Below, piece by piece: positions 23,665-34,882 of a stretch of 64,000 bases of DNA. Position 1 is the stretch's first letter, and each line of letters begins with the position of its first letter. This stretch comes from Flammulina velutipes (taxonomy: Eukaryota; Basidiomycota; Agaricomycetes; Agaricales; Physalacriaceae). The stretch covers positions 1 through 64,000 of the forward strand of contig CM022375.1 in the NCBI GenBank assembly GCA_011800155.1, given 5' to 3'. The translations under genes and the position numbers were made by a program. The notes under the pieces are model-generated. The model was given only the letters and a program-made list of their open reading frames with translations. It did not search any database and was not told where the DNA came from.

Positions 23665-23996
23665 TCACGTTGACGGGAGAGTTGAGACTGAACGCTTTCT
23701 GTCATGGCGGACGAAGGTATGGGAACCGACTTCACGGGCAAGCTAAGGAGACGTCCTGCGCCATCCAAAATTGTGACAACGTCCTCTTCCGAGGCTAAGA
23801 AACTGGAGGTTCGACAGGACTGAGGGTGAATACGACATATTGTCCGGCATGAGCAAGTCAAGCCAAACGACCTCCAGTGAGGTTAGAGAACATGTTCTCG
23901 CACGAATCAAACAGAAAGAACTTCATCGTGAACCATAAAGGTGTTAACAAACGACAGGACAAAAATAATGGTATGCCAACCAAGCTCACGCCTACT
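23665..23996. other. no supported gene
   Basis: Between two opposed coding regions; no recognisable frame. Confidence 0.35.
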
Positions 23997-24728
23997 CTAA
24001 AGGATGAGGATGCTGAGCAATGTCAACAGAAGGGTGATCACAATCCCCACAATGCCGCTCAACCTATATAGAGTATCTCAATCAGCGAAACGGCACACTA
24101 CCTCGAAAGGATACAACGTACAACGCGAGAATGACGATGAGGATTCCAGGGAGCAAAACGTTCAAAGCGATGAGAAGGTTGAAGAGAAGGAGCGCGATCG
24201 TACCAATCAACGACAAGGATACTGAGGATGCGTCGAGAGTGGCGCTAAAGCCCTGTTGACGCGGAATATTGAGCGGACATCGAGGTATGGAATAGAAAGC
24301 AAAGGTACCTTGATAGTATCAGCAATGACAGTTCCAGCCTCATTGAGGTTATCCGTTGAGGCAATTCCCTGTCCATCGATACTGGTCAGAGATTCTTGAG
24401 CAGCCGTAAGAGAGGTGATGAGCTCGTCGAAGAGATCATCGTCATTCTCGTCGGTACGCTTGTCACTACTAGTAGCCACGACTGTGTCTGTAGAAAATGT
24501 TATTTTGTATGGAATATCTAAAGGATATAGTTACTCAACGATCTGAGGCAAGATGCTGTCGGTCTGGCCTTTGAGCGTGGTCAAGACAGCCATGATAGCG
24601 TCGGTGCCGTCGACGACGGTATCATTCGTTGTGCGAGAGATGGCGATGTTCTTGGAAATGGAGGCGGGGATGGCTTGCACCATTCCGAAGACTGAGAGAG
24701 CAACGAGTGCGATACGTGAGATGAACAT
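23997..24728 (-). pseudogene. Small secreted protein with hydrophobic C terminus (splice donor lost?)
   Basis: Exon 1 codes a signal peptide (MFISRIALVALSVFGMVQA) and DAIMAVLTTLKGQTDSILPQ. Exon 2 continues DTVVATSSDKRTDENDDDLF and LTSIDGQGIASTDNLNEAGT, exon 3 GFSATLDASSVSLSLIGTIA with a long hydrophobic run, exon 4 GIVGIVITLLLTLLSIL to TAG 23999-23997. Introns 2 (GTACCT...CAACAG) and 3 (GTACGT...ATATAG) fit. Intron 1 fits by frame only if exon 1 ends ...CAGATCG, but the next bases are TTGAGT, where GTGAGT would be expected (24538-24533). The donor thus seems mutated. The layout recalls agaricomycete secreted proteins with HsbA-like N-terminal parts; that family link is tentative. Confidence 0.6.
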
Positions 24729-25880
24729 CGAGAGGAGTAGGTGGTTGAAGAGAAAGTGGGAAGTGTTGGATTACTTTCTGCTGTTTTGCTTCGACACTTT
24801 TATACATCTCGCACCAGGTCTCCTCGGATGTATGACGAATAGACGGCAATGACAAGCCACGAAAAAATGTGTTGGCATAGCGTTCGAACGATATCCAAGA
24901 CTCGTGGCAGCCCATTGAAGTCGCTTTGGCCAAAGAAGCATATCTTCGATCAAAACCACAGGATGAGGCAAAGACACTTGAGGATGCTTGTTCCCAGCCC
25001 GTTGCACTCCAAGTCCATGAGGAGGACGGCGGCATTAGTTGAAGATTTAGAGAGACACGGAGGATTAAGCTGAGTTAGAGGAGAGGATGCTTAGAAAAGA
25101 CCATCAGCCAAGCCATCTTTGGACATCGTTCGCACGCATACTGTCACATATTCGGTATGTAAGCTCGGGGAACGCGGTCGCAGTCGACGTGTCGTCCATT
25201 TGAGTCAGAAGGTTCGCCAGCCTTTCGTTCAAATCTACCTCCATCAAGTTTCCTGTAGTGTCAATATACCTCGGATTTCCCGCGCCTTTGTCTGTTTTCT
25301 TGTTTAACGGTTCGGCCCATTTGCATAACCTCGTCTCACACACTGGAAATGGCAGGATAGACTGGTCATTGTTGACAAAGATGTACGACAATGAGATTCT
25401 AGCTTAGACGATGCCGTCTCCAAAAGATTCCTTGGGCCGAACTCGGACGGCACCGTAAGGCCGATGCAATCGAAGCCTACGCAAGACAGTCAATTCCTGC
25501 GTCCGTATGAGAGAGAAGACTCACCGAAGAAAGATTGGTAGACGCCGGCAAGGTTCCCCGCCTTGAGGGTATATATGCAACGAACCGTCGAGGTTGGATC
25601 CAAAGCATCGGATAGTCGGCTGCTGCTGCTCGAATGTCTGACCAAATGCACCTCCGCATCCAGAAGTAGTATTGTAGGTCTGAGCAGGTCCCTCGTCGAG
25701 GTAAATATTTTATTTGCGATGATCGGTCTTGTCGATATAGCAGAAGCTAGGAGTTTATGAGCAATATCCAAGAGGGCGCTGCAGGCCGGTACACACCCTG
25801 GAAGTCGAAAGTAAACGATGCAAGATCTGGAAAAAATGTTGTTATGAGGGTAGGAGCCAGACAGGGAATGAAACGTACCT
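24729..25880. other. no clearly supported gene
   Basis: Minus-strand frames at 25104-25391 and 25490-25771, and a piece reading DLASFTFDFQ near 25800-25830, may be degraded exons of a membrane or secreted protein gene. I could not join them. Confidence 0.35.
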
Positions 25881-25882
25881 AC

Positions 25883-27000
25883 TTAGCTGGAGCTGTCATG
25901 TCCAAGTAATCGAAGAGAAACGTGTTCCCGCCCGCATCTCAGTCTGCTGTGCTTATTGATGAGGGTGAGAGTACGTGTCGTATATGCTAGTGTGTCGCCG
26001 TTGTAGAATCGACTTGTGCGGCGTTGTTCCGTTTTCAGCAGCGCAGGCCCGCAGCGTCGTCTTCTCGTCGTCGATGGCAACCTCGAAGAGACCGTTGTCG
26101 GGGCCGGAGAATCTCTAGACGTACAGCGCAGGACCTTGTTGGGAGCCAGCAACAGCTCGTTTGGCAGAAGGCAAACGCACCGGTAAAATTGAGACTGATG
26201 GACGTGTCGACCTGCTCCGTTCTGTGATATGTCCCGAGCCACCACGGTGTTGTCTCCAAGTCGACATCAGCGCTGCACGGATAGTGCTTGGTCGGGCGCG
26301 TACGTACGAAAGGATGCTCTCAAAGTCGTCGACGGTCACATTCACGTCGACGGCGGAGGCATCCATGGCTGACGACGCTAAGGAAACACAGCATGGTGTT
26401 ATTCTGAGGCACGCAGTTCTCTCGTTCAAGAGGAAACCGATATGGGCGGTCTCGGGAACCAAGAACTGACCCGGTACTAACAATGCAAGGTCAGATACGA
26501 TATAGATAGCATATAAAAGTGTGTCGACCTGCTGGCTGACACACAGTCTGACACCTTGGTTGATAGTCCCAGGCAGATGGGTGCTGTCCTGGCGTAAGGA
26601 AAAGCAACCCGTAGATGGTCGTAGGAACTGCTTCGCGGTTTGACCTATGTATTGGGCATGATCGTCGACGATATTGGAGCGTAACAGACGAACGCCAGAG
26701 TCCTGCGATCGTCTTGGTCCGTATTCGTCCAGGCGTAACTGCATAGTCGTCAGGAAATGGACACAAGGAGGATGTTGAAAACTGACAACTTTTCATCCTA
26801 GTTCGATGTGGGGCGGAAAGGAGAGATAGGGATGTCTGACCGCCGCACGAGAAGTCTACGGGATGTTTACATGCTGGAAATGATGTATTAATGAAGGGAT
26901 AGAACATCGCAATGGAACGCACCTGTGCCCGCTGCGATCGGTGCAAGTCTCCATGCGCCTTCCATCGCCTCGAACTCGTACTGCGCACACGAGAGGTCAT
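25883..27000 (-). pseudogene. Decayed agaricomycete beta-sandwich membrane/secreted protein
   Basis: Minus-strand pieces LETTPWWLGTYHRTEQVDTS, ISLNFTG, an intron (GTGCGT...CAACAAG), then ALYV, a stop codon, and FSGPDNGLFEVAIDDEKTT and GTTPHKSILYNGDTLAYTT. After this the sequence continues in another frame as GGNTFLFDYLDMTAPAK. Upstream (26500-27000) are weaker pieces such as RSNIVDDHAQYIGQTAK. This pattern of a cell-surface beta-sandwich protein with TGxALYVYG is common in mushrooms. The in-frame stop and the later frameshift indicate a dead gene. The family is unnamed as far as I know. Confidence 0.55.
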
Positions 27001-28430
27001 TCATGAAGGGCCGCGTCCAATGATACCGCGTCGAGAGACATCGAGGGTTGAATTCGGCGTCCATTGCTTGCATCGAACATGTCTGGACAGGTGTCGTCCG
27101 TAGCTTGCTGATACACCGCCCACACTGGCTTCAGTGTCCGTTGGAGGGCCCGATGATGGTATCCACGTAAATGCTTGAAAGCCACGTCAGAATGGACTAG
27201 TTGGATTCTTCCAACGATGCTGAAGGATGCGATGAGCTATGCCAAAGACCGTACAGCGGTACATACCTTTGCCACATTTAAAGAAATGAGTGCAGCAGAA
27301 CGATACACAACGAAAGCGCGAGAATGCAGGCGCCAAAGAATAGAAACTTGGCCAAAACGGAGTCGTTGGTCGTCGGGAAAGACGCGTCTAGTTTGTGCTT
27401 GTTTGCCAGCACACGTTTCTGATGCGCCACCATTTACTTACTTTGCAAGTTATCCTTGCAACGTCGGCAGCCTCTTATAGGTGCTCTAATGTTTGCGCTT
27501 CTTGTCTGCTGACATCTTGGAGGACTGAACTTCAGAATTCTCCATCCAACCCACTTTCTATTTCGCTTCTAGGATGTGCTTCGACGAACTGGTATACTGT
27601 CGGGAGGTCTACGATCCAGGTGTTCTCATGCTGTCCTTTCTGATCCTCTGTTATGTATTACCGACGGAGCTTCGTTGGCGTACCGCTTATCCGCACTATG
27701 AAAGCACTATCTTGCTTCCCATTTCCTGGCATGTCCTGGGCGGATGCTCTTGCTCAATACGCTATGTATCAAACTGTGCGCCTTCTGTTATTCAGTCTAA
27801 ACGGTCACTGACAGCGGCTTCATAGGACACCATCGATGTGAGTATATATATAGCATATATCAAATACTGGCCGTCTGGGCGTGAACTGACTCTTGCGGAA
27901 GACCTGCTTTGCTGGAACGCGATAACCATCCGTGAGCACAACCACTGTCCATACCTTCAAGTTCCTTTTCTTGACGACTCCCTAGATTTTGACCAGCAGC
28001 GAGCTGGATCGACACGGCGCATGACCCCGGACGCACAACCGTTCAAGTACAGACAGCGCGCCACCCGACGATCTTCGTGTCGGAGGCAAGAAAACTACAT
28101 AACGGTCTCTATCGTCTCGTGCTGCTCAGATGTCGTCAGCGGTGCTGGACTATAGCCGTTATTAAGCCATCTATATCCCCTCCTGATGATTTCGACATCT
28201 CAGCTGATGGCTCCAGCTAGAAGGTGCATCTCGGAAACCGACTTTTTCGCACCAACGCGATGGGGAAAAACATCGCGGAGAAGCAAATCTTCAGTACATC
28301 GACTAACGAAAGCGATAGCAGATTTCGCAGGGACTGTACCCTCATGGAGCCACATTCATATCGTCAGATACATATTGTGAGGCCGCTGTCCGCTCACCCA
28401 CAGTTCTCTTAACTAATATTATCCACGTCT
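27001..28430. other. no supported gene
   Basis: Several plus-strand frames (27395-28155) without recognisable domains or consistent exon structure. Confidence 0.35.
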
Positions 28431-28720
28431 TAGTGATTTCTGCCACGACTGACTCCGTTGATCAATATTCATGAAATACATTCCCCAGCGATATTTTCGC
28501 TGGGCGCGCGCATAATCAATCTCTCTCAGACTGAGAACCATGTCAAATTCCTATCATGTCAGGTCCTCGAGGGATTGGTCTTCCTTCACGAGTACCATAT
28601 CGTGCGTCATCATATAGAAGGAGCGAACATCTTCATTGCCCTCGATGGCAGCGTGAAGCTTGGCGATCTCGGTAGTGTGATACTCCAGAAGGCGGGTATG
28701 TTTCCCAATCGACGGTAGTA
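28431..28720 (+). pseudogene. Protein kinase catalytic-core relic
   Basis: The plus frame reads LSCQVLEGLVFLHEYHIVRH, HIEGANIFI and DGSVKLGDLGSVIL. This is the catalytic-loop-to-activation-loop part of a Ser/Thr kinase (canonical HRDIKGAN and DFG). The catalytic Asp of HRD is replaced (RHHIEGAN) and DFG reads DLG. No N- or C-lobe remainder is evident and a stop follows soon after. It is an inactive fragment, unrelated to the alpha-kinase inside the transposon. Confidence 0.7.
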
Positions 28721-29040
28721 CAAAATTGACTGAACGATTACGGGGCAGGCAAGGTGATTTCTATGAAAACGATGTTCCTGGAAGCTTTACATGGCTCGCC
28801 CGGCAAGCGGACGAACATCTAGTGCTTCGGAATCCTGGTTGAGATGATGCATCAAGGTCACCCATGGCGCAACAAAACTCTGATCAGAGTCATGTTCATG
28901 GTCAGCTATCTTCTTTATATTGAATATGAGCACCCGACTAAATTATGAATTACAGCGACCCACATGGACTATAACCAAAGAAAAGCACGTACCGGACTTG
29001 TTTAATTGCTCTCCTGAGACTTGTCTGCTGTGTAGGATCT
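28721..29040. other. no supported gene
   Basis: Left flank of the transposon insertion; nothing recognisable. Confidence 0.4.
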
Positions 29041-29047
29041 CCTAGGC
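29041..29047. repeat. Target-site duplication, left (CCTAGGC)
   Basis: Perfect 7-bp direct repeat with 37797-37803, directly abutting the inverted-repeat termini. The bases further out differ between the two flanks. Confidence 0.85.
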
Positions 29048-29316
29048 TACGGTAGGCGGATTGGTCGCAGTTGATTTTGATTTTTTTGATTTCGGATTTG
29101 ATCAGCCGAGTTCCGAGATCGGCCATTTCCGGCGTGTCATCAATTATTTCGCCACACTATTTCTTGTACACAGCCCCGGGCTCGGGGTCCTAAGTGGGCT
29201 TAGAGTGGATTTGCGTATAAAATCACCTTTAAGGTGTCCTACAAATGAAATCCTTTACCCAGTCACAATGGGACCCATAGAACACATTTTGGCGGCAGAT
29301 TTGCTTGGTGTCACAT
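29048..29316 (+). repeat. Left terminal inverted repeat (269 bp)
   Basis: Matches the reverse complement of 37528-37796 throughout and diverges just inside TGGTGTCACAT. Contains internal palindromes (GCCCCGGGC, CCTTTAAGG). An open frame of about 89 codons runs through it in both copies but is explained by the repeat, not by a gene. Confidence 0.95.
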
Positions 29317-29448
29317 TATGTCACACATAAGCGGCAGTGGCTACAAGTAGTTGCGTGAGCCAGCAGCATTACAAAGTACGAAGATATGCATCACTTCAGA
29401 AAGACACGGAAAGGTAGAAACCAGTCATATTCATATTGACTGTCTATT

Positions 29449-31884
29449 TTACTCATCATCACTACTCTCTTCCACCGCTGCAGTCTCTTTTTTCAGTGAA
29501 GCTAGTCCAAGTACCTTACATCGTCGGTTGCAAACATGCTGGTCCCTGAAGATTTCAATACCTTCCTCCCCGTGATCACCAAGAACACTGTCTCTATAGC
29601 ATTGTCAGTTCAAAAGAGATTTAGAATGTAATTATTCTTACCCAAGTACTGTATGTGTCTGAAGGTCGAACAAGATATCCTTATTTTTGAAAGAGGAGGC
29701 TAGGCGTATGATAGTGAGTTATTGACATGGATGACCTGGTAAGAGCATTACTGACTTTGAATATCTGCCAGAACTATGGTTTCCTTAGACCACTCATACA
29801 CGAAGTGGGCAAACGTCGTCAACACAGCACCAAGTTTAGAGTTTGCATAAGAAGGATGACAATTTGTGCCGCTCCATTTATTAGTGTCCTTGGTTCGCAT
29901 TTCTTCCAAGAGCCAAGCAAAAGCCCACGCATTATCGTTCGGAACTGTGGCGTCATCTATGCTTGGGAAAGTAGAGGCAAGCTCTTCAAACTCCTCAATC
30001 ATCGCACCTGAAGCTGGCGATGGTATTCCATCCTTTCTGATAATCTCTAGACCAAGATGAATTTTGGCTACTTCGAGTCCTGTGAAAGGGATTAGAACTC
30101 TCTCTTTGCAGACAATAATAGTTTCGCGCTCACGATCTTCACAGACGTCTTCATTTCCTGATACCCTGGCATGTTCGAAGAATGCCGCAAGGAAATACTC
30201 CATTTGAGCCAGACATTTTGCCTCCTTCTCAACTGCCTCGCGATTTTCCAGAACACCGACAATTCCTTTGCCCTTGCCGATATTGAAATAGCGTTTTGCA
30301 GCGTAGGGGTTCCCTTGAACACGAGCCTAAGGTATACCGAATAGTTAGTAAGACTAGAAAGAAGAGAAGAACCTGAGACTTACCTTGTAGACATTTTGGC
30401 TAAGGCCCTGCGCATATAGTGCGTCCGAAATTGTACCAGCTGTCAGAGCAAGCTGTCCGTCTTCCAAATCTGGCCATTGAACAGTAGGCTGGCCACCTTT
30501 GTCTACCAAGATTGTGGCGAGCGCAAATTGAACCGGAGTAGAACCACCAATGGGCCGGAATGAGGATACCATCGGAGGGATAGATGCTATATGTGAACAA
30601 TAAGTGAATATATAAGGGGAAATAGTGTTTGTCTCACATCGTAGCCGTTTGGTAGAGGTAGACGAAGTCAGCATCTCTGATTGAAGATCCTCTTCTCGCT
30701 CTTTTCGCTTTTTTGCACGAGCAGTCTTCTGTTTCCCGGTCAACATGTAGGTAGGCACTTCACATCGCATCGTCTCTTCAAACTGCAATATATGACATAT
30801 GTTAGCTCTTAATTAGCAAACATTATAGATATCGCACCAGATCAACTTGAATCACTGCGTTCAAGAAAATGAAAGGAGCACGAGGTGATAGAGATGGTGG
30901 TGTTCGCTTTTTAAGATCAGGATTCAAGAGTGGCTCATGGATCTCGTAAAACTGCTTGACAGTGCCTGAGTCGCTTCCTGGTTCTATGACTCGATCATGC
31001 ATGAAGCGGAAACTAATGAACTGCCTGACTTAGACGTCAGATCTGGGTTTTTAACGAGACGATTCAAGAAAAGGAACTGACCTGGTTAAGCTCTCTGCAG
31101 TCTGCTTGTCCCAAGACGTATTCAGAGTGGCAACGAGGTCATCCAGTGCTTCTATCGAGTTATATTAGACTCTACCTGTGTAAGAGCGGATAGAAGAAAG
31201 GGAACTAACCACTCATAGACATGTTCTCATCGAATGTCCTCGAATATATTCCCAGGCCGCTCTTCACATCAGTTGTCTTACCAGCCACCGGGTTAAGCCA
31301 GATTTCGATCATCCTTGATCCGTTTGGACCAATTCTCGCGCCAGCTGCTGCCTTGTTCTTGCGAAGACCTTGTTGTGTCCTAGCCGACATAAGATTCTGA
31401 CGCTCATGTAGCTGAAGTTCAACAGCTCGGCGTGCTAGCTCGTCTGGTGTAGGAAGAAGAGGAGGTCCCATAAGCCCAGCGATACTTAGGCTACCACCAA
31501 TAGCTGGTAGCGCAGCAGCAATTGTACCACTGTTACTTGCACCGTTTTCGAGACGAGCTGCATTCTGCTGCACACAACCTCCACATAAAGGCGGATTGGC
31601 GTTTGGAGAGATGCTCTTTGTAACCGTACAGCAGTCAACACATTGCGGCCAGCTCTATAGAGATTGATAAATGTGAGATTACAATATCAATATCAAAGTG
31701 AAGCCGAAAAACATACCTCTTTATCTTCTCTATCCTGTGGTGAAGTTGATTTGCTTAGAAGCTCGCATCGCACACATAGACCTAGCCAAGACTTGTGACG
31801 AAAGGAACGATTGCACTGCAGATGTGAGTTCTCTGTTGATGCGCATATTTGAGTTGCCGGAGTCGGGATAGATTGTGGCGCCAT
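29449..31884 (-). CDS. Alpha-type protein kinase (transposon cargo)
   Basis: About 550 residues in roughly nine exons, from ATG 31884-31882 to stop 29451-29449. The N terminus has two Cys-rich stretches (CNRSFRHKSWLGLCVRC, CVDCCTV...NPPLCGGC) that look like a zinc-binding module. A middle region carries FISFRFMHDRVIEPGSDSG. The catalytic part starts with FRPIGGSTPVQFALATILVD and contains AAKRYFNIGKGKG (nucleotide-binding Lys), TFAHFVYEWSKETIVLADIQ (catalytic Asp), LFDLQTHTVLG, GDHGEEGIEIF and a zinc-binding HVCNRRCKVLG. These are the MHCK/EF2K alpha-kinase hallmarks, and all key residues are present. It would phosphorylate Ser/Thr in alpha-helical contexts; substrate unknown. Alpha-kinases are expanded in mushroom genomes. 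Its position inside the TIRs makes it a cargo or element-encoded gene. Confidence 0.85.
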
Positions 31885-32496
31885 TGATGTAGACGATAGT
31901 AGAGGTGCAAATGGCAAGCATAGACAGACGAACGCGTAGACTGTCACTGTAGACGCTGTAGACTGGACAAACAAGTAGACAAGTGGGGGGGGTAGGGGTA
32001 GGAGGTGGATGAATGGATGAACGACGAACGAGCCGAATGAGGCTGATGAGGCCGAACGAGACGACGAATGTCAAATGCCGAACGAGTGAGACGAGACAAC
32101 AAATAACAAAGCGTAGAGGGTAGAAGAGAAGGTGGACCGATGAATGAGACACAGAGATAGATACTTTATACAACCAGCTTTTTGAGTTTACCTTGACTAT
32201 TCATGCAAACCTCTCATTGTGTCGCGTGTCATTTATCGTACCTTAGCCCGATAATCTTGGACATGTACCTTAGTCGGCTAGATTGGTTATGCAGTCTTTA
32301 CTGTCAGACAGTTGAGTGAGCAGTAGACCGGGCAGTTCAGTCGTACCTTGGTCATCACTATTGTTCCGCACCATTCTGGGTGGGACGGCCATAGCACCGC
32401 TGGCTGGCTGCTGCCTATGAGCCTATGACAATGATCTATGACGGCTTTCGCATTGAAAATCGATACGATACGTTACAGGACGACGACGTTACAGTA
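31885..32496. other. internal spacer of the transposon
   Basis: Promoter side of the kinase gene and 3' side of the transposase. Contains a G/C homopolymer-rich run (about 31984-32010) and GAACGACGAACGA-like short repeats (32028-32075). No gene seen. Confidence 0.5.
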
Positions 32497-34096
32497 CTAC
32501 ACGGTCAATGAGAGAATACAAAGCATTTCTTCGAAAATCTTCCACCCTGACCTGAGATGCATCACAGGTGCGCCAATTTGCTGGTAAACACCTGACGCCA
32601 CCTCCGAAAATTCAGCATCAACAAAGGCGAAGCATTCCTCCCTGGTGCGAGGCAGTGAAGCACGGAGTGCTGTCACTGTATCAGCATCAACCTTGACACC
32701 ACAGTGTTCTAAGCTGTATTTCTGCGGGTACTTGAAGATTTTCTCTGGTGTCGTTCCAGAGGGCAGTATCTTCTCGTTTTGCTTGCGTACCCGATGATTG
32801 TTCCACCAGTCCCGGAAACGGTCTGCTTCCTTCTGGATGATTACTGGCCATATCCAATTCCATAGATTTCTGGTAATCGAAACAAAATATGTAAGTGCGT
32901 GCATCAAAGGAATAGAGACAAGATAGACACATACACATGAAGAGGATCAAGACCATTAAAGCGCCTCTCTGACGTCCCTTTCATTAATTCTTGGTGAATA
33001 TCGTGCCCATTGAACTTTCGCATATAGAGCCATGACGACTCGATCGGTATATTATCTGTACTGGCAAGTGCGGCAGTAGGAGGTTGCTCCTCAAAGCTGA
33101 GGGTAGGTGTGTACAACCGTCTGGTATTCATTCATTAGCATGTATATATAGAAGAAAGTATCTAACACTCACCGTAGAGTTATTTGCCCAGCTCGAGCAT
33201 GTCCAGTTTCGTTGCCGCCATCGACTGTGATTTGAAGGGGTATTTCTAATATAACAGATGAGTTTGATATACACAAATGCACGGTAGCAAGCACAGATAA
33301 TGACATACCACCATAGGCATCAACCACATCGAAGTAGCAGTGAGCCACCGTTACCTCACAGCGTCCATTCGGTACGACCTGTTCAGCAACAATAAAGCCA
33401 CTTGCGTGGCAACGCATACCATAGATGTGTACACCAACTGGTCCCATACGCAGAGCCAGTGGTCCTAGCTTCTCATGCCCGTCACAGTGAAGTTCTTGAA
33501 AAACACCGATTCCATCGAGATGTCCGCGTTTTTTTGACACTCGCTTTTTGCCGGGGAATCGCTCGTTGAATCCACTGGGAAAGTTATCATGCATAATCTT
33601 GCGGACCATATCTCTGAGTAGGTTATAAGTAGAATCAACATTGAAGAACAGAACTTGAACTTGCCTCGGAATGAACACAGCTCGATCCAGTCTAATCTTG
33701 TCTTTGATAGTTGAAGGGCCATTGGTAGCACTCTCATTCTCAGTTACGTACTCACTGACAAGTGCAGTAGCAATAGGAAGTGGAGGTGGAAGACGCGCAG
33801 TACCGACACCAAACTCACGGTTGAGTCGTTTCAGTTTGGTAAGTCTAGAAGCATGTTAATATAGTAGAAGTCCAACAAGAACAGTGTACGCACCCTATTC
33901 TATATCCATGCTCGTCTGCCAATACCTCTAGGCGCTCAGGAAGGGTGTATGCCTTTTGTGCAAGCAAATGTAAAACTGGGCGCAAAATGTCATCATCGGG
34001 CCCTAGTTGACTTGTGAGTGAAAAAAGGACACTGATTCTTTTTACTTGCTTACTTTTTCCGTTCTCTCTCCCGTTATTTCCTAGAGCATTGACCAT
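32497..34096 (-). CDS. Integrase-fold DDE transposase
   Basis: Exons on the minus strand from ATG 34096 to stop 32499-32497. N-terminal helical region LRPVLHLLAQKAYTLPERLE and KLKRLNREFGVGTARLPPP (HTH-like), then the linker MVRKIMHDNFPSGFNERFPG. The catalytic core has a first Asp in LHCDGHEKLGPLALRMG, a second Asp in TVDGGNETGH and a Glu in NIPIESSWLYMRKF about 40 residues later: a D,D-40-E arrangement like retroviral-type integrase cores. It is followed by RNLWNWIWPVIIQKEADRF and WWNNHRVRKQNEKILPSG, typical of a fungal integrase-like protein family. All three acidic residues are present. It should cut and join the TIR ends and produce the 7-bp staggered duplication. A zinc-finger domain is not seen. 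Confidence 0.8.
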
Positions 34097-34210
34097 ATGA
34101 GCGAGCGCGCACTGCAGATGTGTGCGTGGTGGAGAAAAGCAAAAGTCCGGTTACATCCTTTTCTGGAAATATCAGGGTCACCTGACAAACACTCTGTTCA
34201 TTGCGGCCAG

Positions 34211-34845
34211 AAATGGAGACAGAGACCTGGTGGGAAGCACTTGACTCAGAGTGGTTACAACTGGAGAAGGACATACTTGCCTTTCTGACTCCCTTGACAA
34301 GTACGTTCAGTTTGACACGAGTCACTGCCTCTACAAGAGTACTTAAATTTTTCCCGGCAGTTGCCAACTCTTCATTCTTCCAACCAGCCAGTCCGACTTT
34401 GTCAATTCATTCCAACCTACTGCCAAACTTGCCGGTCAACCTTTCCCCTTCCCTACTCCGAGTTCCCTATGTACCCAACTCCTCGTCTACATCTATGTCC
34501 ACCCACATAGGTCCATATGCTCGTATCCGGACCAACTCACATCTGCATCTGACAAAATGGCCAAAACCCTATACAGCCTCTGCGATAGTACAAGGATTCC
34601 ATTATATGGATTATCTTCGTCTTTGTACCTCGTCGCGAGCCGGCCTTGTCGTTGAGGAGGCATTTCACAGAGCATTCCCAGATGCAGTATATGTCAAATC
34701 AACATACAGCTATACACGTCGGATATTCAGGAGTGTTGAGGCCACTACACTCTTAAGCATGTTTGTTGCTGGTGGTGACTCAGAAGACATGTTATGGAGC
34801 ACATTTGTACGTGCGGCAAGGAAGCAGGGCCTTGTGACATGCTGA
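34211..34845 (+). CDS. Small ORF divergent from the transposase
   Basis: An open frame starting METETWWEALDSEWLQLEKD and continuing to AARKQGLVTC over about 210 codons, with FHRAFPDAVYVKSTYSYTRR near the end. It is the only plus-strand frame of this length in the element, starts about 115 bp from the divergent transposase start and ends about 38 bp before the convergent gene. Placement argues that it is real. No family recognised; it could be an accessory DNA-binding or regulatory protein of the element. Confidence 0.5.
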
Positions 34846-34882
34846 AGAATAGTTGAATTCGAGAGAGGAAGCGGAATATACA

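Noticed and set aside
26115..26744. Minus-strand frame of 209 codons
   Set aside because: It overlaps the beta-sandwich protein relic in a different frame; the recognisable family residues are not in this frame.
29061..29330. Open frame of about 89 codons repeated at 37502-37783
   Set aside because: It lies wholly inside the terminal inverted repeats and lacks a proper ATG start; explained by the TIR sequence.
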